DNA of 64,000 nucleotides from Biscogniauxia marginata (lineage: Eukaryota; Ascomycota; Sordariomycetes; Xylariales; Xylariaceae): contig MU404055.1 in NCBI GenBank assembly GCA_022695795.1, positions 1,240,001 through 1,304,000 on the forward strand. Reading direction: 5' to 3'. The notes under the pieces are model-generated. The model saw only the letters and a program-made list of their open reading frames with translations, had not been told where the DNA came from and did not search any database. Within the stretch, counting starts at the first letter, position 1. Each line of letters begins with the position of its first letter. The translations under genes and the position numbers were made by a program. Shown piece after piece: positions 1 through 13,882 of the stretch.

Positions 1-225
1 AACTTCGTCGCCGGATTCCTTTCTCTCTCCCCAAATGAGAATATCCAGAACGCCTCCGTTCATCAGTCAAGAACTGAGTTTCTTTTATCCTATTTCCCCT
101 GCCCTCTTCGCATTGGTATGTCATCAAATGCCGATCATTTGCAGCCCGCTTTCGTGGGTCGGCCCTCCCCAGCGGTTCGCCCCCGAGATATCGGCTACGA
201 CTTCTGTCCAGCCACTCGAGACTCA
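1..225. other. 3' flank of the DOCK gene
   Basis: The DOCK reading frame, transcribed leftwards, ends at 226, so these bases are its 3' untranslated and downstream sequence. Short open frames here have no recognisable content. I see no other gene. Confidence 0.5.
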
Positions 226-3200
226 TCACTCTTCGTTGACACCTCCTATGAAACCATTCGGTTTGCTCTGCTTCTTGCCAAGTTTCAATAGGCTAAGCCG
301 TTTTCGGACCGAGCCTATCTTGTTTCCACCAATGTCATTGCCTTTGTCAAAGTCCCTCTCAACGATATCAACGATATCCTTGCTCTTGCGCGACTGATCT
401 TGAGTCCAATCGGGGGCTGTGGGATCCCCGCCGTTTGAGTGCGTATGTGTAAAAGGGTTAGAACTAGCGTTGGTGTCATTCGATTGTGGGCGGAAGAGAC
501 TTCTTCGGTGTGAGTTTGCCCTGCTGTGATGACTAGGGGTTGTGTTCTCCCCCTTGCCCTCCTTCAAGCTCGACACCTCTTCATTTAAGAACTGGGCATC
601 CTTTTTCTTCCCGCCTAAGAAGCTTAGCCGTGTACCTCGCTGTCTTAGTGAGATAGGTTGAGCGGCCGATGCTTCTTCGATCATGCCATTCGATAGTGAG
701 GCGCGAACATGCTTCCGCGGAGGAGAACTTTCCGTTACGGGCGATGATCGATGCCATCCCGATGTTGGTGTGGAGCCATTCTCCCGAGGTGGCCGAACTG
801 GAGCGAAGATAGCTATCTCCGGCGCGAAAGTAGACTCAAAATCTAAAGGCATATTAGTGATCTGCTAATCAGAGATAGGTTAAAGTTGAGCTCACGTGGG
901 TATAAATCCTGATGAGCCGTGGTAAGGATTGAGTTTGAGCTACGAGCAAAGCTTGTCAGGCACCTCTTAATCATAATCGCATGATCTATCAGCGCCATCT
1001 TGATGGCGTTGTCCTGTTGATCTAGCTCTGGCTCCGTCTCTTCATCCGACTTTCCAGAGCTAGATGCAGGCGTAGGCGTAGGGAGTAATTCACGGTAACG
1101 AGCGACGCTAGTCTCCGAGTCCGGATTCACCGAGACGGCAATGGAGTCTCTCATTAATTGTGCAACTTCGTTGTCGTCTTCGCTTTCTGCCAGTCTCTTC
1201 TCGACGGCTGTCATCTCCTGGGTCTTGCGGACTATGCGCTCAAGACCGGTCTCCTTGGCACTTAAAGGAACGTTGACGACCTCCACAATTTCACTGCGTC
1301 GCAAGATCGTAGGGAAGGCTTCTGCCGTAGTATAGACCATCTTCTCAGAATAATGTCCACTAACTGGCCCGCTTGTATTGCGTTTCAAAGACGACGAAAA
1401 TGTCTGGGGTTGAGAAGAGAGGAGGTAGTCTCGTATCGGCTGAGGCACTCGAGCCCTCTGAAAGACTGGGTGGCTGAGGTCGCGGTGTGGAGATAACGCT
1501 GAGATGACCAAGTACTGCCCTTCGACCTCATTGTCAACATCGCTAGTGGTAAGAATCTGCGCAGATTGGTATTGTTCCTGCATGCGATCGGTGAATGCTG
1601 ATGCCCGCTCTGTGGGGGAACCCTCGTATACAAATGCCTTATCCCGCAGATTGACAGGGAAGCCGAGGCCCTTGAACACAACCTTGAAGTATTTCGGAAC
1701 CAATTTATCGCTCTTGGTCAGCGTCTCGTAGATAGTAGCAATGGCTCTTTCAGTCCTCGCCAGCTTGGCGAAATCGAACACGTTAGTCTCGTACTGCGTG
1801 CGGAGTTCGCTATACGCAGCAAGCGCGCTGCTCCACGCCTCGCCATCTTCAAAGTATTTGATCATATCAAAATAGATCCGTTCTTTGCGCTCGAATTGCG
1901 ATTGCTCTGGCAGGTCTGGCTCTAGCAGCGCGTGTGTCGTTTTAATAGGATCCCAATCATACAGGTCAGCGTGAAGTCGCAGAGCCAGCCCGGCTTCTGT
2001 ATAATTCCGGGCGTCATACTGCAGCTTCGCAAGTTGGTGGACGTATCGAATAAAGATCTCCTCTTTCTGCATATCCCTAAGGAACTCCATAAGCCGTAGG
2101 CGGTTGATTAGGTGAGACGCCTCGCTAGTGACATCTCCATTATGTACGGCAACTAAGAGATCGATGTATTCATCAAGGGTATTGATCAGCTCCTTAAGTG
2201 CAGTGTACAGAGGTTCTTGTTCATCCTTTGAGAAGGACTCGAATCGCTCAAGTAGCTCGCTGATGAAAAGCTTCTGCAGAATGCTCTCCGTCATAGACTG
2301 ATCTTTGAAGAATAGATCCAAGGAATCGATCATTTCAGTCTGGATCACAGACAGATCTTCGCTCAAGGTCCATTCGCTGACGATCATGGTTTGGAGAACC
2401 TCGACTGCCATCTTCCTCAGACCTCCGTGGACACTCAGACAGAGCTCAACAATTGGACCGACGAGGGTTGGCACATATTGAACCTGGTAGCCGCCCATCT
2501 TCGACAGTCCGAACCGTGCCTTTTCATCAGGACTTGTTTCCCAGCCGACAGCTTCCCATGTGCGTCTCAGCAACTCCGCGCCATGTTCCCTGACATCTCC
2601 GGCGATCTTCCACACAGTTCGACGTTTCTGCTCCGGGAATGTTTCGAGAGCCAAAGACGGACTGCCTACTAATTTGAGCAACGTGGTGAAGAACATCCGC
2701 CAAAGCTCCGTGTCGAAATCCTCGGCGTCGTCGGGTTCCGGTAGGCAAGATTCTAAGAGAATGCTCGCGAGATACTGCAGCGTTGTCATCATGGACTTGT
2801 GGTGGTAGATGTAAACACTCAGCCACGATGACGGAAACGCTTCGCCCTGTAAGATACTCATGTGGACTTGAAGTGTGTTTTTGAGCAGCCCCGCAAGATC
2901 ATCTGTAGCCAGCTCAAGCTGCATCCCGTTAGGCGAGTTTGATAGCGCGGACAAGACGGCAGAGAGTTCGATCAAAGCCTCATCAAACTGGACAGCATCG
3001 CCAGGAATCGGTTTGCTAGGGAATGGATACGAGGTGGGGAAGAGAAGTGAAAATCGGTTCTTAGGTTTTAGCTTTGTAGCTTGAATGGCCAGGTACGAGT
3101 CGATGACTTTGGGTACGTAGTCGGGAATCTCTGAATTGAGATGTTCGACCTGAGTAGCCAGCACGGAGCAGCACAGGCGCACCTGATCCTTCCATTGCTC

Positions 3201-6200
3201 TGTCACCGCTTCCGTGTGTCCCCAATGGGGGGCGATCCACCGGACTGTGTTAGCGCTCAGGGCCGAACGCTGCTCAGGATGTTGAAAAAGTTCTAGCTTA
3301 GAATAGTTGACGATGAGTATTAGCTTGTACAAGACCAATTTCCCCTTGACAAGGGCACACGAGTCCATAAAGTCAATGGCTATGTGGAGAATCTCCTCTG
3401 TGGTGAGGAGCCCAGTGAGCTCGGGCAGCCAAGTGTGAAAATGCTGCACTGCCAACGTCTGACTTCCAACAAGCACGGGCGCCGTACTTCGCATCATGGA
3501 GTCAAGGGCCTTGAATATACTCTGCAGGTGTCGTGTGAAGCTAGGAGAGTTGCTGGTAATGCCGATGCCAGCTTCCTTGGCCTTTTGCTGTCCTCTCGCA
3601 TGTGTGATAAATTTGAGAATGTGCCGGACAACTTTAAGGGTCGCACGTAACTTCCGCGCCGTCTCTGGCTCGGTAGGCTTTGTGAGTAGCCTCGTGAATG
3701 ACCTGACTAGACAAGGCGTGGCAAAGGGGTAGTTGAACTTCTTTTCAGCATATTGGTCAACCAGAGGACTCATATTGAACCGACGGTCATGGACAATGCC
3801 AAGAACCCTGACCAGTGCCGTAAATACCAAGTCTTCGTACTCATCATTGCCTTGATACTCAACCAGAATTCCAAAGAGTGCGTCTAGCACGTCACTTAAC
3901 AACTTGACGACTTCGATCTCAGGCACAAATATTATTTGTTTCAACAACGATGGGATTTCATCTTTGGGCCCGTCTCTCCATTTGAGCAAACCAAGAACGA
4001 TTCTGTCCTGGGAGAATCGTGTGCTACAAAGGTATGTCTCGACTTGAAGCATTGCGAGGGGGCCAGTAACATCGCTCGAATCGCCCCGGGCGCTCCAGGG
4101 AAGAGACAAGTAACCACCTTTGCCAGTAGGTCCCGCCTGTGCAGTTTGCGTATTTTCGTCTAGCTTGTATAGGAGCAGGGAGTGCGCGCCATCACTCATG
4201 AATGCTTGCTGGTCCCATAGAGGTATGTACGCTATCGCGAAAGGAGTATTTGGCAAGTCCGAGACTGTGAGTACGAGATGCGATGTCGGGACATCTGGCG
4301 GCAGTAGAGAAAGGCGTAGTGTCTGTTTCCAATGCTCACCCCGCTCTATAGCAAACGATGTCCAGGTAGTTATCGGATCGGAGTTGGAGGACGGATAGAT
4401 GCATGAATCGATGCGGTCTCCAGACTGTCGGCGGACCTCCAACGATACCATTAGATTGGTCCCTTGCACGTTCCCTGGTATCGAAGTAGCACTCCCTCCG
4501 TAGCGCGAAAGGAGGTTCTGCCGAGCCAAAAGAGCCTCATTAATGGTCACATAGATATCAGATCGAGATTTGGTCGGCGCGCCAGAGAAACCCATCTTAG
4601 TAGTCTTGTTGATTCCGGCGAGCAGGGTTGGGGTTGCCTTGATCAAGGCATCAGCATCGGGGTAGTTGAAAGACTTTATATGGACTTGTAAGCGCTCTGC
4701 TCTCCTCGACTTCTCATACTGGCCCGACTCGCTAGCCAGCATCTCACGAATGAGGTTATCCCACCCCTTGCTGTTATCGAATCGCTCTGAACTGAATTTC
4801 TCGCATGGCGACCAAACTGTGATGACATGCTCAGACTCTTCTGCTTCCTGCTTCACGACGGCTTTCAGGTTGAGCACGCCGACACCAACCAATCTGTCTG
4901 CCGTCATCTGTGACGTTGCTGGTAGGTTATCCACAGATGGGGACCCTGAGTGCGAGCCTGCCGTGCTTGGGGGACCACCTCCATCCCTGCTTGTTAACGT
5001 GCCTGTTCTTGGTCGTTCTTCCGGTTGCTCAGAAAGCGCATCAAGCTTGGTCCCACCCCTAGAGAATGCGGACCTCGTCGATCCCCACATCAGGCTTCTC
5101 CTAGAAGTCTTAGGGCCACCTGATGATAGCGGCTTTTCTCTCGAGAACGGCGTGCCAGCGTGACTAAATGAGCCCGATCTCGAGACAGGTTTCCCAACGA
5201 CGATCTGCTGCGAAGCACGAACTTTGACAACCAAATATAGTTCCGAATCTGCAGATGGCCCGTCACCAATGTCGGCAGAGGTAAGATCAGTGAACAGGGT
5301 GCGCATTTGTGCATCCCTAGCTAGGTAGCCCATTACGCCGCCAGTGGGCACCTCGATCGTGTAGCTCTCTGATAATGTGGTCAATGTTCCCCCTATAGAC
5401 TTGCTGACCAAATACATATCCAATGTTGTAGGCTCGTTCGAGGATCCGGCAAAACTCTTCACGTCTACCAGTAGGTGGTGCAATGCCGTCAGTTCTACAT
5501 GCGACTGCGGCGGCTCGTCTAATAGACTCATCACCGACTGCAATTTGGTAATGTCTACCACAGAATCATCGCCAGTTAGGATCCTTCCACGTTGGTTTGG
5601 GTCGCGCACTATAACCTCTCCGCCGCACAATTTATTCCCTCTAACCAGATCCCAGACGGTTTTCTCCCGTAAAACGGCGTATTCGCGGTCCGTAAGGAGA
5701 TTGTGCAGGAACTGGCGCCGCGATACGTCCAAAGTCTGTATCAACTGCGATACCTTATCTAGCTTGTGATATTGTCGCGTGAGGAGTAGCTCGTGGAAAT
5801 TGGTCGAATGCCATTCTCGCAGGCATGAGGCAATCTCGTCAATTAGGGGTTCGTTAGAAGACGTAGGTGTCTCGTCTCCCATTCTTAGCATGGGAACTGG
5901 CGCCGCCGGCTTTGGCGAATCCTGACCACGCTTCTTAGATTCCATGTGGGCGACGGGCCTTCTCTCGCTGTAGCTCTGGCCCTGGCTATGATCCTGCGGT
6001 TTTTCATCTCCATTTTCCGAATCCTTCGAGTGTTTCCCCGTGCTCGAAGCCACCCCACTCTTTCCAGAGTCACTGCCGGGCCGGAGGGCATCGTCTTCTC
6101 CTGCGTAGCTAGCGTTGTCGTCAGGAGCATCCTCTGCGTCGCCTAGTACCTCGCGTATTTCGACGCAGCTACGGGGGAAGATGCCGGAGAAAACGCGAGC

Positions 6201-6407
6201 CTCCAAACTCTGGCCCTTGACCGAGGTCAGACCTGATAGGAGGGAAGGGGGCGCCAACAGATATCCACGGAGCCAGGCTCCATCTGAGGTCTCTTCGATT
6301 ATATAGAGGTCATCGCCGATTTCTAAAGGCAACTCGTTCTCGACCTTGGTCTCGAAGGGGTAGGTCGCAACAGCGAAGGCGATACGAGGCAGCGGTTGCC
6401 AGGGCAT
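226..6407 (-). CDS. DOCK-family guanine nucleotide exchange factor (SH3, DHR-1, DHR-2)
   Basis: Two exons, 6407-896 and 842-226. They are joined across a 53-bp intron (895-843; donor GTGAGC, CTAAT branch, TTTAG acceptor) that keeps the frame and gives 2042 aa. I start at ATG 6407; the frame stays open upstream only through a GTG codon. Visible parts: an N-terminal SH3 domain (about residues 5-90, FAVATYPFET... with a GAWLRGYL core), a DHR-1/C2 lipid-binding region (about 650-840), a long helical middle, and a DHR-2 catalytic region (about 1430-1850) with the YTEAGLALRLHADLY and VNVPLSAKETGLERIVRKTQ stretches. The tail is Ser/Pro-rich and disordered. Family knowledge: DOCK proteins load GTP onto Rac/Cdc42 GTPases, and the SH3-bearing class works with ELMO. 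In fungi they act in polarity and hyphal growth. Length and domain order fit the fungal Dck1/DOCK180 type. GEF activity and partner are inferred. Confidence 0.93.
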
Positions 6408-9400
6408 TGGAGCTGCGGTCGGTCGCACCGGAGCTGCGGGTCGGTCAACCGCATGAGACGGTGGTTGGTGAAAGAAGGAATCGAAAGCTGTGCCTCTTCA
6501 AGAACCCGAGCACGGGAAGACACTGCAGCGAGCAGGACGATAAGGATCGGCGGGGAGTGCACACACGTAAGATAAAGAGGGAGCTAGCAGGAGTAGGAGA
6601 GATGTCTAATCTCTCGAGCTCCAATGGTTTCCAGTATTGGGTCTCACCGGCGTGTCATGGGAGTCGTGTTTCGCGGCGGTGACATGCGGTCGTCTGTCGC
6701 AAATCGGTGATGTGGTGGAACAGATGGCGGCGAATCGTGCGCGGCGTGGGATGGGACAGAGAAGCGGTTCGAAAGATTCGCAGAAATTATTTAGGCGAGA
6801 AGAAGAAAAAAAGGATATAAACTTTGCTACTCGTCAAGATCCTGGGCGGGTATCAGATCAAACAAATGAAAGTGGTGGTGTGCCGCAAGAGAAACGGAAT
6901 AGAACGAAGGGGTTGAATGAGTGAATGCTCGGAACGGCAGCGGTTCAAGTTTAGGTAAAGGTACCTTTAGGTAGGTACATGGAAAGATTTATCTCGCGTA
7001 CGTGGTCCAAGTACCCAAGTAGCGTCACTAAGATAGCCCGTCCGCAGACGCCGCCGATACGGGTTTAGACAAAGACAAAAAAAGTAATAGTAAAACAGAG
7101 AAATAATGAAATAAAAAATACAGGTCAATATGAAATATAAAAATCAGGGTGTCGACGACGGCAACGACGACAACGACAACGACGAGCACGTGTCAAATGC
7201 GGTTTGCCTCGACTCAGGAGGTCAGTATGTTATGTATGTAAGGTCGTACTTAATCTCTGTATTATTATGGCGTGTGGTGTGTTTGTTGAAGTCTGGATGG
7301 AACTGCAACTCTTGATAATTGGGACCTTCTCTCGTGTGGACTTGTAATTCCCAATTCCCCATTTCCATCGTACGCTGCCACTGTACCTAGCCAATGTACC
7401 CAACTAAGGTGTCTTGGGTGTCCATTATCAGGCCAGAGATTCGCTAGCGCTAGTCGGAACGGAGGGAAAGGAAAAAATTTAGCGTCGTCAACCCCTGAAT
7501 TGGCACCCCCCACTCCAGCACAGTGGCATGCGCATCCCCATTCTATCATGGAAGGCGAAGACACCAATTGGCCGCCTACCCCTGAAGCCCCAAAGAAGCC
7601 CTAACTTGATGACCTTAGCTGATTTGCTCGAGCACTAGGTAACAAAACACCTTAAAAGCCCGGTCTAGCCGTCTTAGGCACTAGCGTACGTGATACATGC
7701 GTCTATCAAATCTGCTGTGGGTACCAATACGCACGGGCCATTATACACACTATTGGTAGTAGCTTCAATTTCCCATCTTCTCATCTTTTCTACCGTGTCT
7801 TGTGCAGGTACCTATACTCAAGAGCCTCGAGCCTCCTGACAAGTATATTAATTCTATACATGCAACGCGAATTGTCGTGCCCACTATGATGTCGTTCTCG
7901 ACGCTAGCATTCTCTCCCTCTCTCCCCTCTATTATCACGGCTGCCTTTTCTAGGTTAGATACTTCATGTTATTTTCTTACTACTCTTAGCCATCAGACCT
8001 TTGGTCTTGGCCTTGGCATGACGACGCTCCCGGCCGTTGACATCTTGTTCACCCTTCGCCGAAAGCCAATATCTCCAACTTTAAGGGGCACACCTTATCT
8101 ACTGAGATGGTCAATGGCCGGCGACGTCTCGTCGTTGTGATGCTGAGTAAGACCAGCCGATCTTGGATCAATGAAATGTTCAGATATCACCAGATACGTA
8201 GCCCCGATCTGGAACAAGATCTTGATTTCCATTACCGCCTTTGCTTGACAGTTGTCATGCACCGCAGGTTGCCCCTTGGCTCCCGGCACGCGTGACGGTA
8301 AATATGGGTTTATACCTACCTATTCATCGACACCAGGTTTATTGCCCGGGCTTCAGCAGATGGCAGTGCATACATATACTCGCTGTATTGTCCACCACCA
8401 TTGATATATCGGCTTGCAAACTCTAAGTCTGCCTACTACATGCATCGTGTTACGGCCGTCCGAAAGCATCTTGCTGTCCGTGGAACATGGACAAGGGTCC
8501 AAAAAAGCGAGTCCAGTACTCGTACGTACATACGTCTCTTGAAAATCTTATCGATGTTCCCTCTCGCTTGTCTCGCAATCATCAGGTACCTTCGACGCAA
8601 GCTAGACACTGTCCCGTCCTCGTCTACCTCACTAACCACAACGTCTGGACATCTCCGCATTCATATACTTACTCGAGCCATGTATACGTATTACACAAAC
8701 ACCAAGGCAGAGGTACAAATTAGTGCAACGAAAACTGCCAGGCCGGAACCCTTACATAGGTAGGTAGGCCTGAGAGGTATCCGGGAAATCCGATCTATCC
8801 CTATATCACATACCCCTTACAGATTAAAATCCAACTATGCCGCTGGGCCAATTGGGTTGGCCAAGACCGATATACTTCACCTAGTTTCCGGCATGCCGAT
8901 GGATGGATGAATTGAGAAATACGTATGTAAGTAGGAGTCTCTTCGGGAGTTGACGTCTATTCCACCCCAAACCACGAGATGCACCTTATAAATTAGACGC
9001 TACTAACCTAATGAATAAACAACCCGTTTGACATGTGCCACACGTCAAGCCATGTCTGCCGGCAAAAGCGAGGAGATCGTCGCTTGTGTCCACAATCAAT
9101 GCTTCGCTCAATCAGCCATCATCACCAAACGGCCCGTGCGTATATAGCTGCACGGCCGCCGAGACAGGCGATTAAAATCAATTCGATACTGTCTGTGGGC
9201 AAGATTGATTACATATCTCGCCGAACCACTCTGAACACAGGAACTACAGTGCTGTATGAGCAAGGCTGCTAGGATCGATATGAATGCGACCCGAAGCGGC
9301 AAGACAACTCATTAGCATGCCCACGATGATCACATACCGATCGCAAGGGAAACAAGTCGGTATTTTCATTTACAAATGCCTGCCCATCTGTCGTTGACCT

Positions 9401-9833
9401 TGTCCAAATTGCAAAGCCATTATTCGCCGGGGTTTATCAATATTTATCATTCAACTCATTTCTATCATGGATGCTCTCACTATATTGTGTCCCATGCCTA
9501 AGACAACGCAACGCAGGCCGGCGGACAATACAACATGTTCAATCTTGCAAGTTGATCTTAAGAAGCGAAGTTCGGTAGCTATCATAAGATTCGATAATTG
9601 CGATGAGCTAAACTACTCTGCCTGTGTTTCGACCGTGACACGACAAGTTCCTAACAGACTTGAAAGAGTGAACAGTCTGTTCATTACACAAACACACACA
9701 CACACACTCTCTCTCTCTCTCTCTCTCCCTCTCTCTCAAAATATCCATCAAGGAGCATACAAGGAAATTAACCTAAACGAATGGAAAGCTCGCTATTAGT
9801 GAGCCAACACTTTGGTAAACCTGGCATTTCATC
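6408..9833. other. Intergenic region with DOCK promoter, no gene seen
   Basis: About 3.4 kb between the DOCK start and the 3' end of the zinc-finger gene. It holds the DOCK promoter side, a GGTACC/TAGGTA palindrome block near 6957-6980, and a CA/CT microsatellite near 9686-9737. Open frames are short, without ATG context, splice logic or protein-like composition. Confidence 0.5.
9686..9737. repeat. (CA)n(CT)n compound microsatellite
   Basis: About ten CA units run directly into about fifteen CT units with one interruption, about 100 bp downstream of the zinc-finger gene stop. Confidence 0.9.
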
Positions 9834-11857
9834 CTAACAAGACCTCTCTCCCACAGTACCAGTAGAGGCATATCCCGAGTCTGATGTATCGCCTATAACA
9901 AAGCTATCGGCGGACCCGTCGAAGTTGAACACATTGTTGTTCAAGTCGATCCCACCGAACCCGTCAAAGCCCACGAAAAAAGTATTATCAAAGCAGAACG
10001 ACATATCTATTGATGGCTCTCCGGCCCTGTCATTCGAAGACGCTGCAAGCGAATCGCTTGCGGTGGGCAGACTCGGTGTCGACGACCTTGGGGTTGCGAC
10101 AGGGGTTACTGAAGGGGACCGTTCATTTTTCGGTAGGCCCATGCAGAATTCGTACAAGGCATCGCGAGCAATGTCCATAAATCCGTTCAACAGCTCGGCC
10201 TCTGCCTGATCGAATCTGCTCTCCACCCTCTTTTGCATCAACGCGGGTAGCTCCTTTTTGATACGCTTCAGCATAGCCTTGCTGGAGAGCGCCATAGCGT
10301 CATTCCGCTCATAATCTTCACCGAGTGAGCTAGCTGCAACAGTGAGGCATGTGTCCAGAGATGACTTACAAGGGCTTGGTACAGAACGGCGACTCGCGTT
10401 CGGAAAGAGCATGATGTAAATATCTTTCCATCTCTGCTCTTCCGACACGCCAGGGCCATACTTCTTCCGCATTCTCAACTTAGCCTCGGTTGCCTCATCG
10501 ATGCCTAGGACCGAAACCAATTCAACTTTCTCACAGCGTACGTCAGCTCGGAGATGGCTCTCCAGGTCCTTTTTCTCCTTGAAAGGCTGACTACACCTAG
10601 GGCAGGCATGCTTGGGGAGCAGATGTTTCCGATATAGGTGTTCCCTTTACCAGAACAAGTGTCAGTGACCACGATACCAAATGAATTCTTCGACTGTACG
10701 TACTTGAGCCGGTGAATAGATGGCCAACCGGGACCAGCGCAACATCGTTCTTTGCCGAAAGTCTTGGGGTCATGTTTGAAGAAAGGACAAGCCCACATCC
10801 GCCCCGGTTCCGAATCTTTCTTGGCACGTTTGTTGCCTCCTCTATCTTGGCCATTCTCGTCGCCGCCAGCGGAAAAGTTATCCTGGTCGTCACCATCAAA
10901 CTGACGCTTAGCTCCTCTAGACGATTTGCTAGGCTTGTTATCATCTGGAGAACTAGTGTTTCCAGTGCCCTTACTAGACCCTCCTGACGCCTCGGATGCC
11001 TCGTAGGCACTCTCGATGGCCGTGATTTGGTTATCGAACCATTTATTGAAAGCAGCCATCAGGCGCGCAACGGCCTCCTTTTTCTTGAGAGAGATGTACT
11101 GCTCGGGCGCCTGTAGCGTACTCTCGCCTCCCTTACGTGTTTTCTGGCAATGGCTGGATTGTGAAACACCGCTCGCTTTCTTGTTACTCTCCATAGGATC
11201 GACTGGTCCGATAGCAGGCTGTCGATTCGAATGTTCCCTTTGATTAGACCTACCGTGATCTGTGTTCGAATTTCCCGGGTGCGTGTTAAACTCTTTCAGG
11301 CATGACTCGCTGCCCAGGCTCGCTGGCTTCTCTACTGCTAGTGTTCTGATATATTTAGCAAACGTTGCTTCTAATCTGATCAGAATGGACTTACTCCTCT
11401 TTCGAAGTGTTTCCTGCAGTATCAAGACAGTCAGGGGCAGTTGAGGTTACTATACCAGCTATCTTAACACAAGGTCAGCATAGTCCTCACACCAACCATT
11501 CATCGTTGAAGACCTGCTCACCGGGTTAAAATCACAGTTCGGGATTGATTGTGATTGGAGACCAAGGTTTTGCTCAAGCCCTGATCGCTTAACCATATTT
11601 CGCCCAAATAGGCGGCGTGGACGACGCTGTAGATGACGCTGAAGCACTACCCTCGCCCACTTATCAACTAGAAAGGCCTTAACAGCGTCCCAGTCGTGAG
11701 GGTGGGTGGAAGTAAACGAGCCAGCCTGACTTATATCAGAGAGTCGTACTTTCAAGCCAAAGCCCTGGAAATAAAGAGTCCGAGTAGACGTTCCTGATAA
11801 TCGTTGGTGTGAAGAACGGTCGTAAGCCTTTAGAATGTTTCGAGGTCTCTGAAGCAT
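9834..11857 (-). CDS. C2H2-like zinc-finger protein (fungal-specific family)
   Basis: Model of 618 aa: exons 11857-11522, 11413-10704 and 10644-9834; introns 11521-11414 (GTGAGC...CTGCAG) and 10703-10645 (GTACGT, CTGAC branch, AAAG). The second join restores the core of a common Pezizomycotina family: WACPFFKHDPKTF, then a CC-GPGW segment, then IHRLKEHLYRKHLLPKHACPRCSQPF and a terminal SHLR..V.CE. These are paired Cys/His residues suited to two zinc sites, followed by a conserved SEEQRWKDIYIMLFP stretch. The C-terminal third is Ser/Thr/Pro-rich, then Asn/Asp/Phe-rich, which is activation-domain-like. A basic run (GAKRQ...NKRAKK) precedes the fingers and could be a nuclear signal. The first exon is the least certain: it is phase-compatible and begins with ATG but has no known domain. 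Role in nucleic-acid binding is inferred from the family; no target is known. Confidence 0.78.
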
Positions 11858-13855
11858 CTCTGAAACGGCACGAAATGCATTAGCGAGGTTTAGGGAGTAT
11901 CTCCTAATTCGACACCTTTGTTCTAGGTCATCACGATTGGTGTGTTATAATGGTGTAGCAAGTCGATTGTATGTATCCCTAAGTTTTCTCTAACTGTTGA
12001 ATATGGACGATGAACAGGTAGATGACAAGGAATGCTGACCAGACCTCAGAACAAGTTCAAGGCAGGGAATGGAGATTTACGAATGATTCATCAACTACAA
12101 TGAACGGTATCCCATGATGATCCCAAAAGTAAGATTAGGGAGCTGTCGAGAAAATAAAAGGCGGGGGAGAATGTAACTAGTCCACGAGGCTCTACGTCTT
12201 CTCCCTTCTCCCGACTGGTTGATCCAGCGTGGTCAGCCCATATTTATGCCCGATGAACGGGAGTCCATTTGGAATTTTCTGCGCCGCTGCGCAAAACGAC
12301 GGTGGAGAGGGAATACGCCAGCGCATTGCTGCGCATCTGAGCTGGTCCTATATCTTCTACCAATCAAGGGTGCAGCGAGGGAGGCGACTAGGCGCATGCC
12401 GATTACGCCAATCTTTTTCGGGGGGTTCCATGTGACCCAGTTACCGACGTGCCTCGTTCGTGTCGTGCGCGCACCACTTACGCGCACACTCGATATCGCA
12501 GAGTTGACTCACGCGACTACCGCGAGGAGCGACACGATGCTGTTCTCGTGTGCCCACGCCAGTACTCCGTGCCCTTGTCGCGCCGTGGGGAGCGATGAGT
12601 CAGTACTTTGCGCGGCGCGATCTGATCTGTGGCGATATTTCGAACTTGAATGGACAGCCCCTGAAGACGGCGGTTAGTCGCCTAGGCGATCATCCGCCCC
12701 TGAGCAGAAGCTTGTCGTACAGATGCCGGACAGACGGCTCTTGATGGTGAGTTGGACGCGGAAGCGATAGTGAAACTTTTGAGCAGAGCCTCATCCATAT
12801 CTTAGCGCTTTAGTTGGCGTTGCTGGTCCGATAGACCAGACACAGTATAAAAATATTCACGAAGTCAACCAGTCAGGTTGATAGGTTAGTAAAGTAAACT
12901 TGATAACTCCATCTCGACAGCCAGGAATATTGAAAAGACGCCTTTCATTATCACCGGCACAAGACATCGCTTATCTCTTCAAAGAGAACCTTCGGTTTTG
13001 CAAGCAACGCCACACCGGACGGGTAATCAGTTACAACAACTAGCCCTTTGAATACTCATTCAGCAAGGGAGAACACCGACAACGAGATCAATTAGGGATA
13101 AGGAAAACAAAACCGAAATGCCTAAATCGTCTGAAACGCTGGCTCAGACTTCCGGGAAACAGTAAGTATGAAGTTATCATACGAGCTAGGAGGTTGTTGA
13201 CGCAATTGTTTAGAGTTTCTTCTAAGCGAGAAACCCCATCACAGACAGTAAGGGAGTATATTGCCAGTGACCCTTCATTGGCAGAAAGGCTCCTGGGTGG
13301 CACCATCCTGTCCCGAGGGGAAATCGAAGATCGGCGAGAGCAGAAAGCAGCTCACATGGCCGTGCTGCTCAGACAGGTACAGGGTAGAGGAGGAGAAAAT
13401 GGATCCAGTTAGGCACAGCAGGCCTAGCTAAAGTGATGCCTTCACTACTAGCTATGTCGTCCTCTTAAAGATTTGCGGGTTGTGGGTTTGTTTGTATGAT
13501 GCGTATACACAAATGGCAAGGGTCGGGAAAAGAGCAAGAATTAGAGAGGTACAAACGAGAGTATATATTTAATAAAGAGAGGAAGGAGAAGAGAGGCGAG
13601 ACACACTGGCATGAGGTTAATATAGACTATTGGGGAGTGGAGGAGTTGTCTTGTCAGTCAGGTCGTCCAATGCAAGATCCGACCCGCTCCCCATCCACTT
13701 CATGTACGTGCAAACATACTTCACCGCCTCGCTTTCTCTTGGCTTGTCCAGTAGTAGCCATGCAGTCTTCCTCCACTTAACCTATCTACCTACAGGGTAT
13801 ACCCCAGAAAAATATTCTGTATAATCGTTGAACCGATTTGCTGATCATTTATCTC

Positions 13856-13882
13856 CTGCTGCTGCTGCTGCTACTGCTGCTT
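13856..13882. repeat. (GCT)n trinucleotide microsatellite
   Basis: Eight to nine GCT/GCTACT-type units in intergenic DNA. Confidence 0.85.

Noticed and set aside
843..895. C-terminal extension of the DOCK frame through 843
   Set aside because: This is the 53-bp intron. Splicing it joins a second 205-codon exon in frame.
12219..12744. Overlapping 64-152 codon frames in a GC-richer patch
   Set aside because: Several frames on both strands are open at once, without conserved motifs or splice logic, which is typical of GC-rich non-coding DNA.
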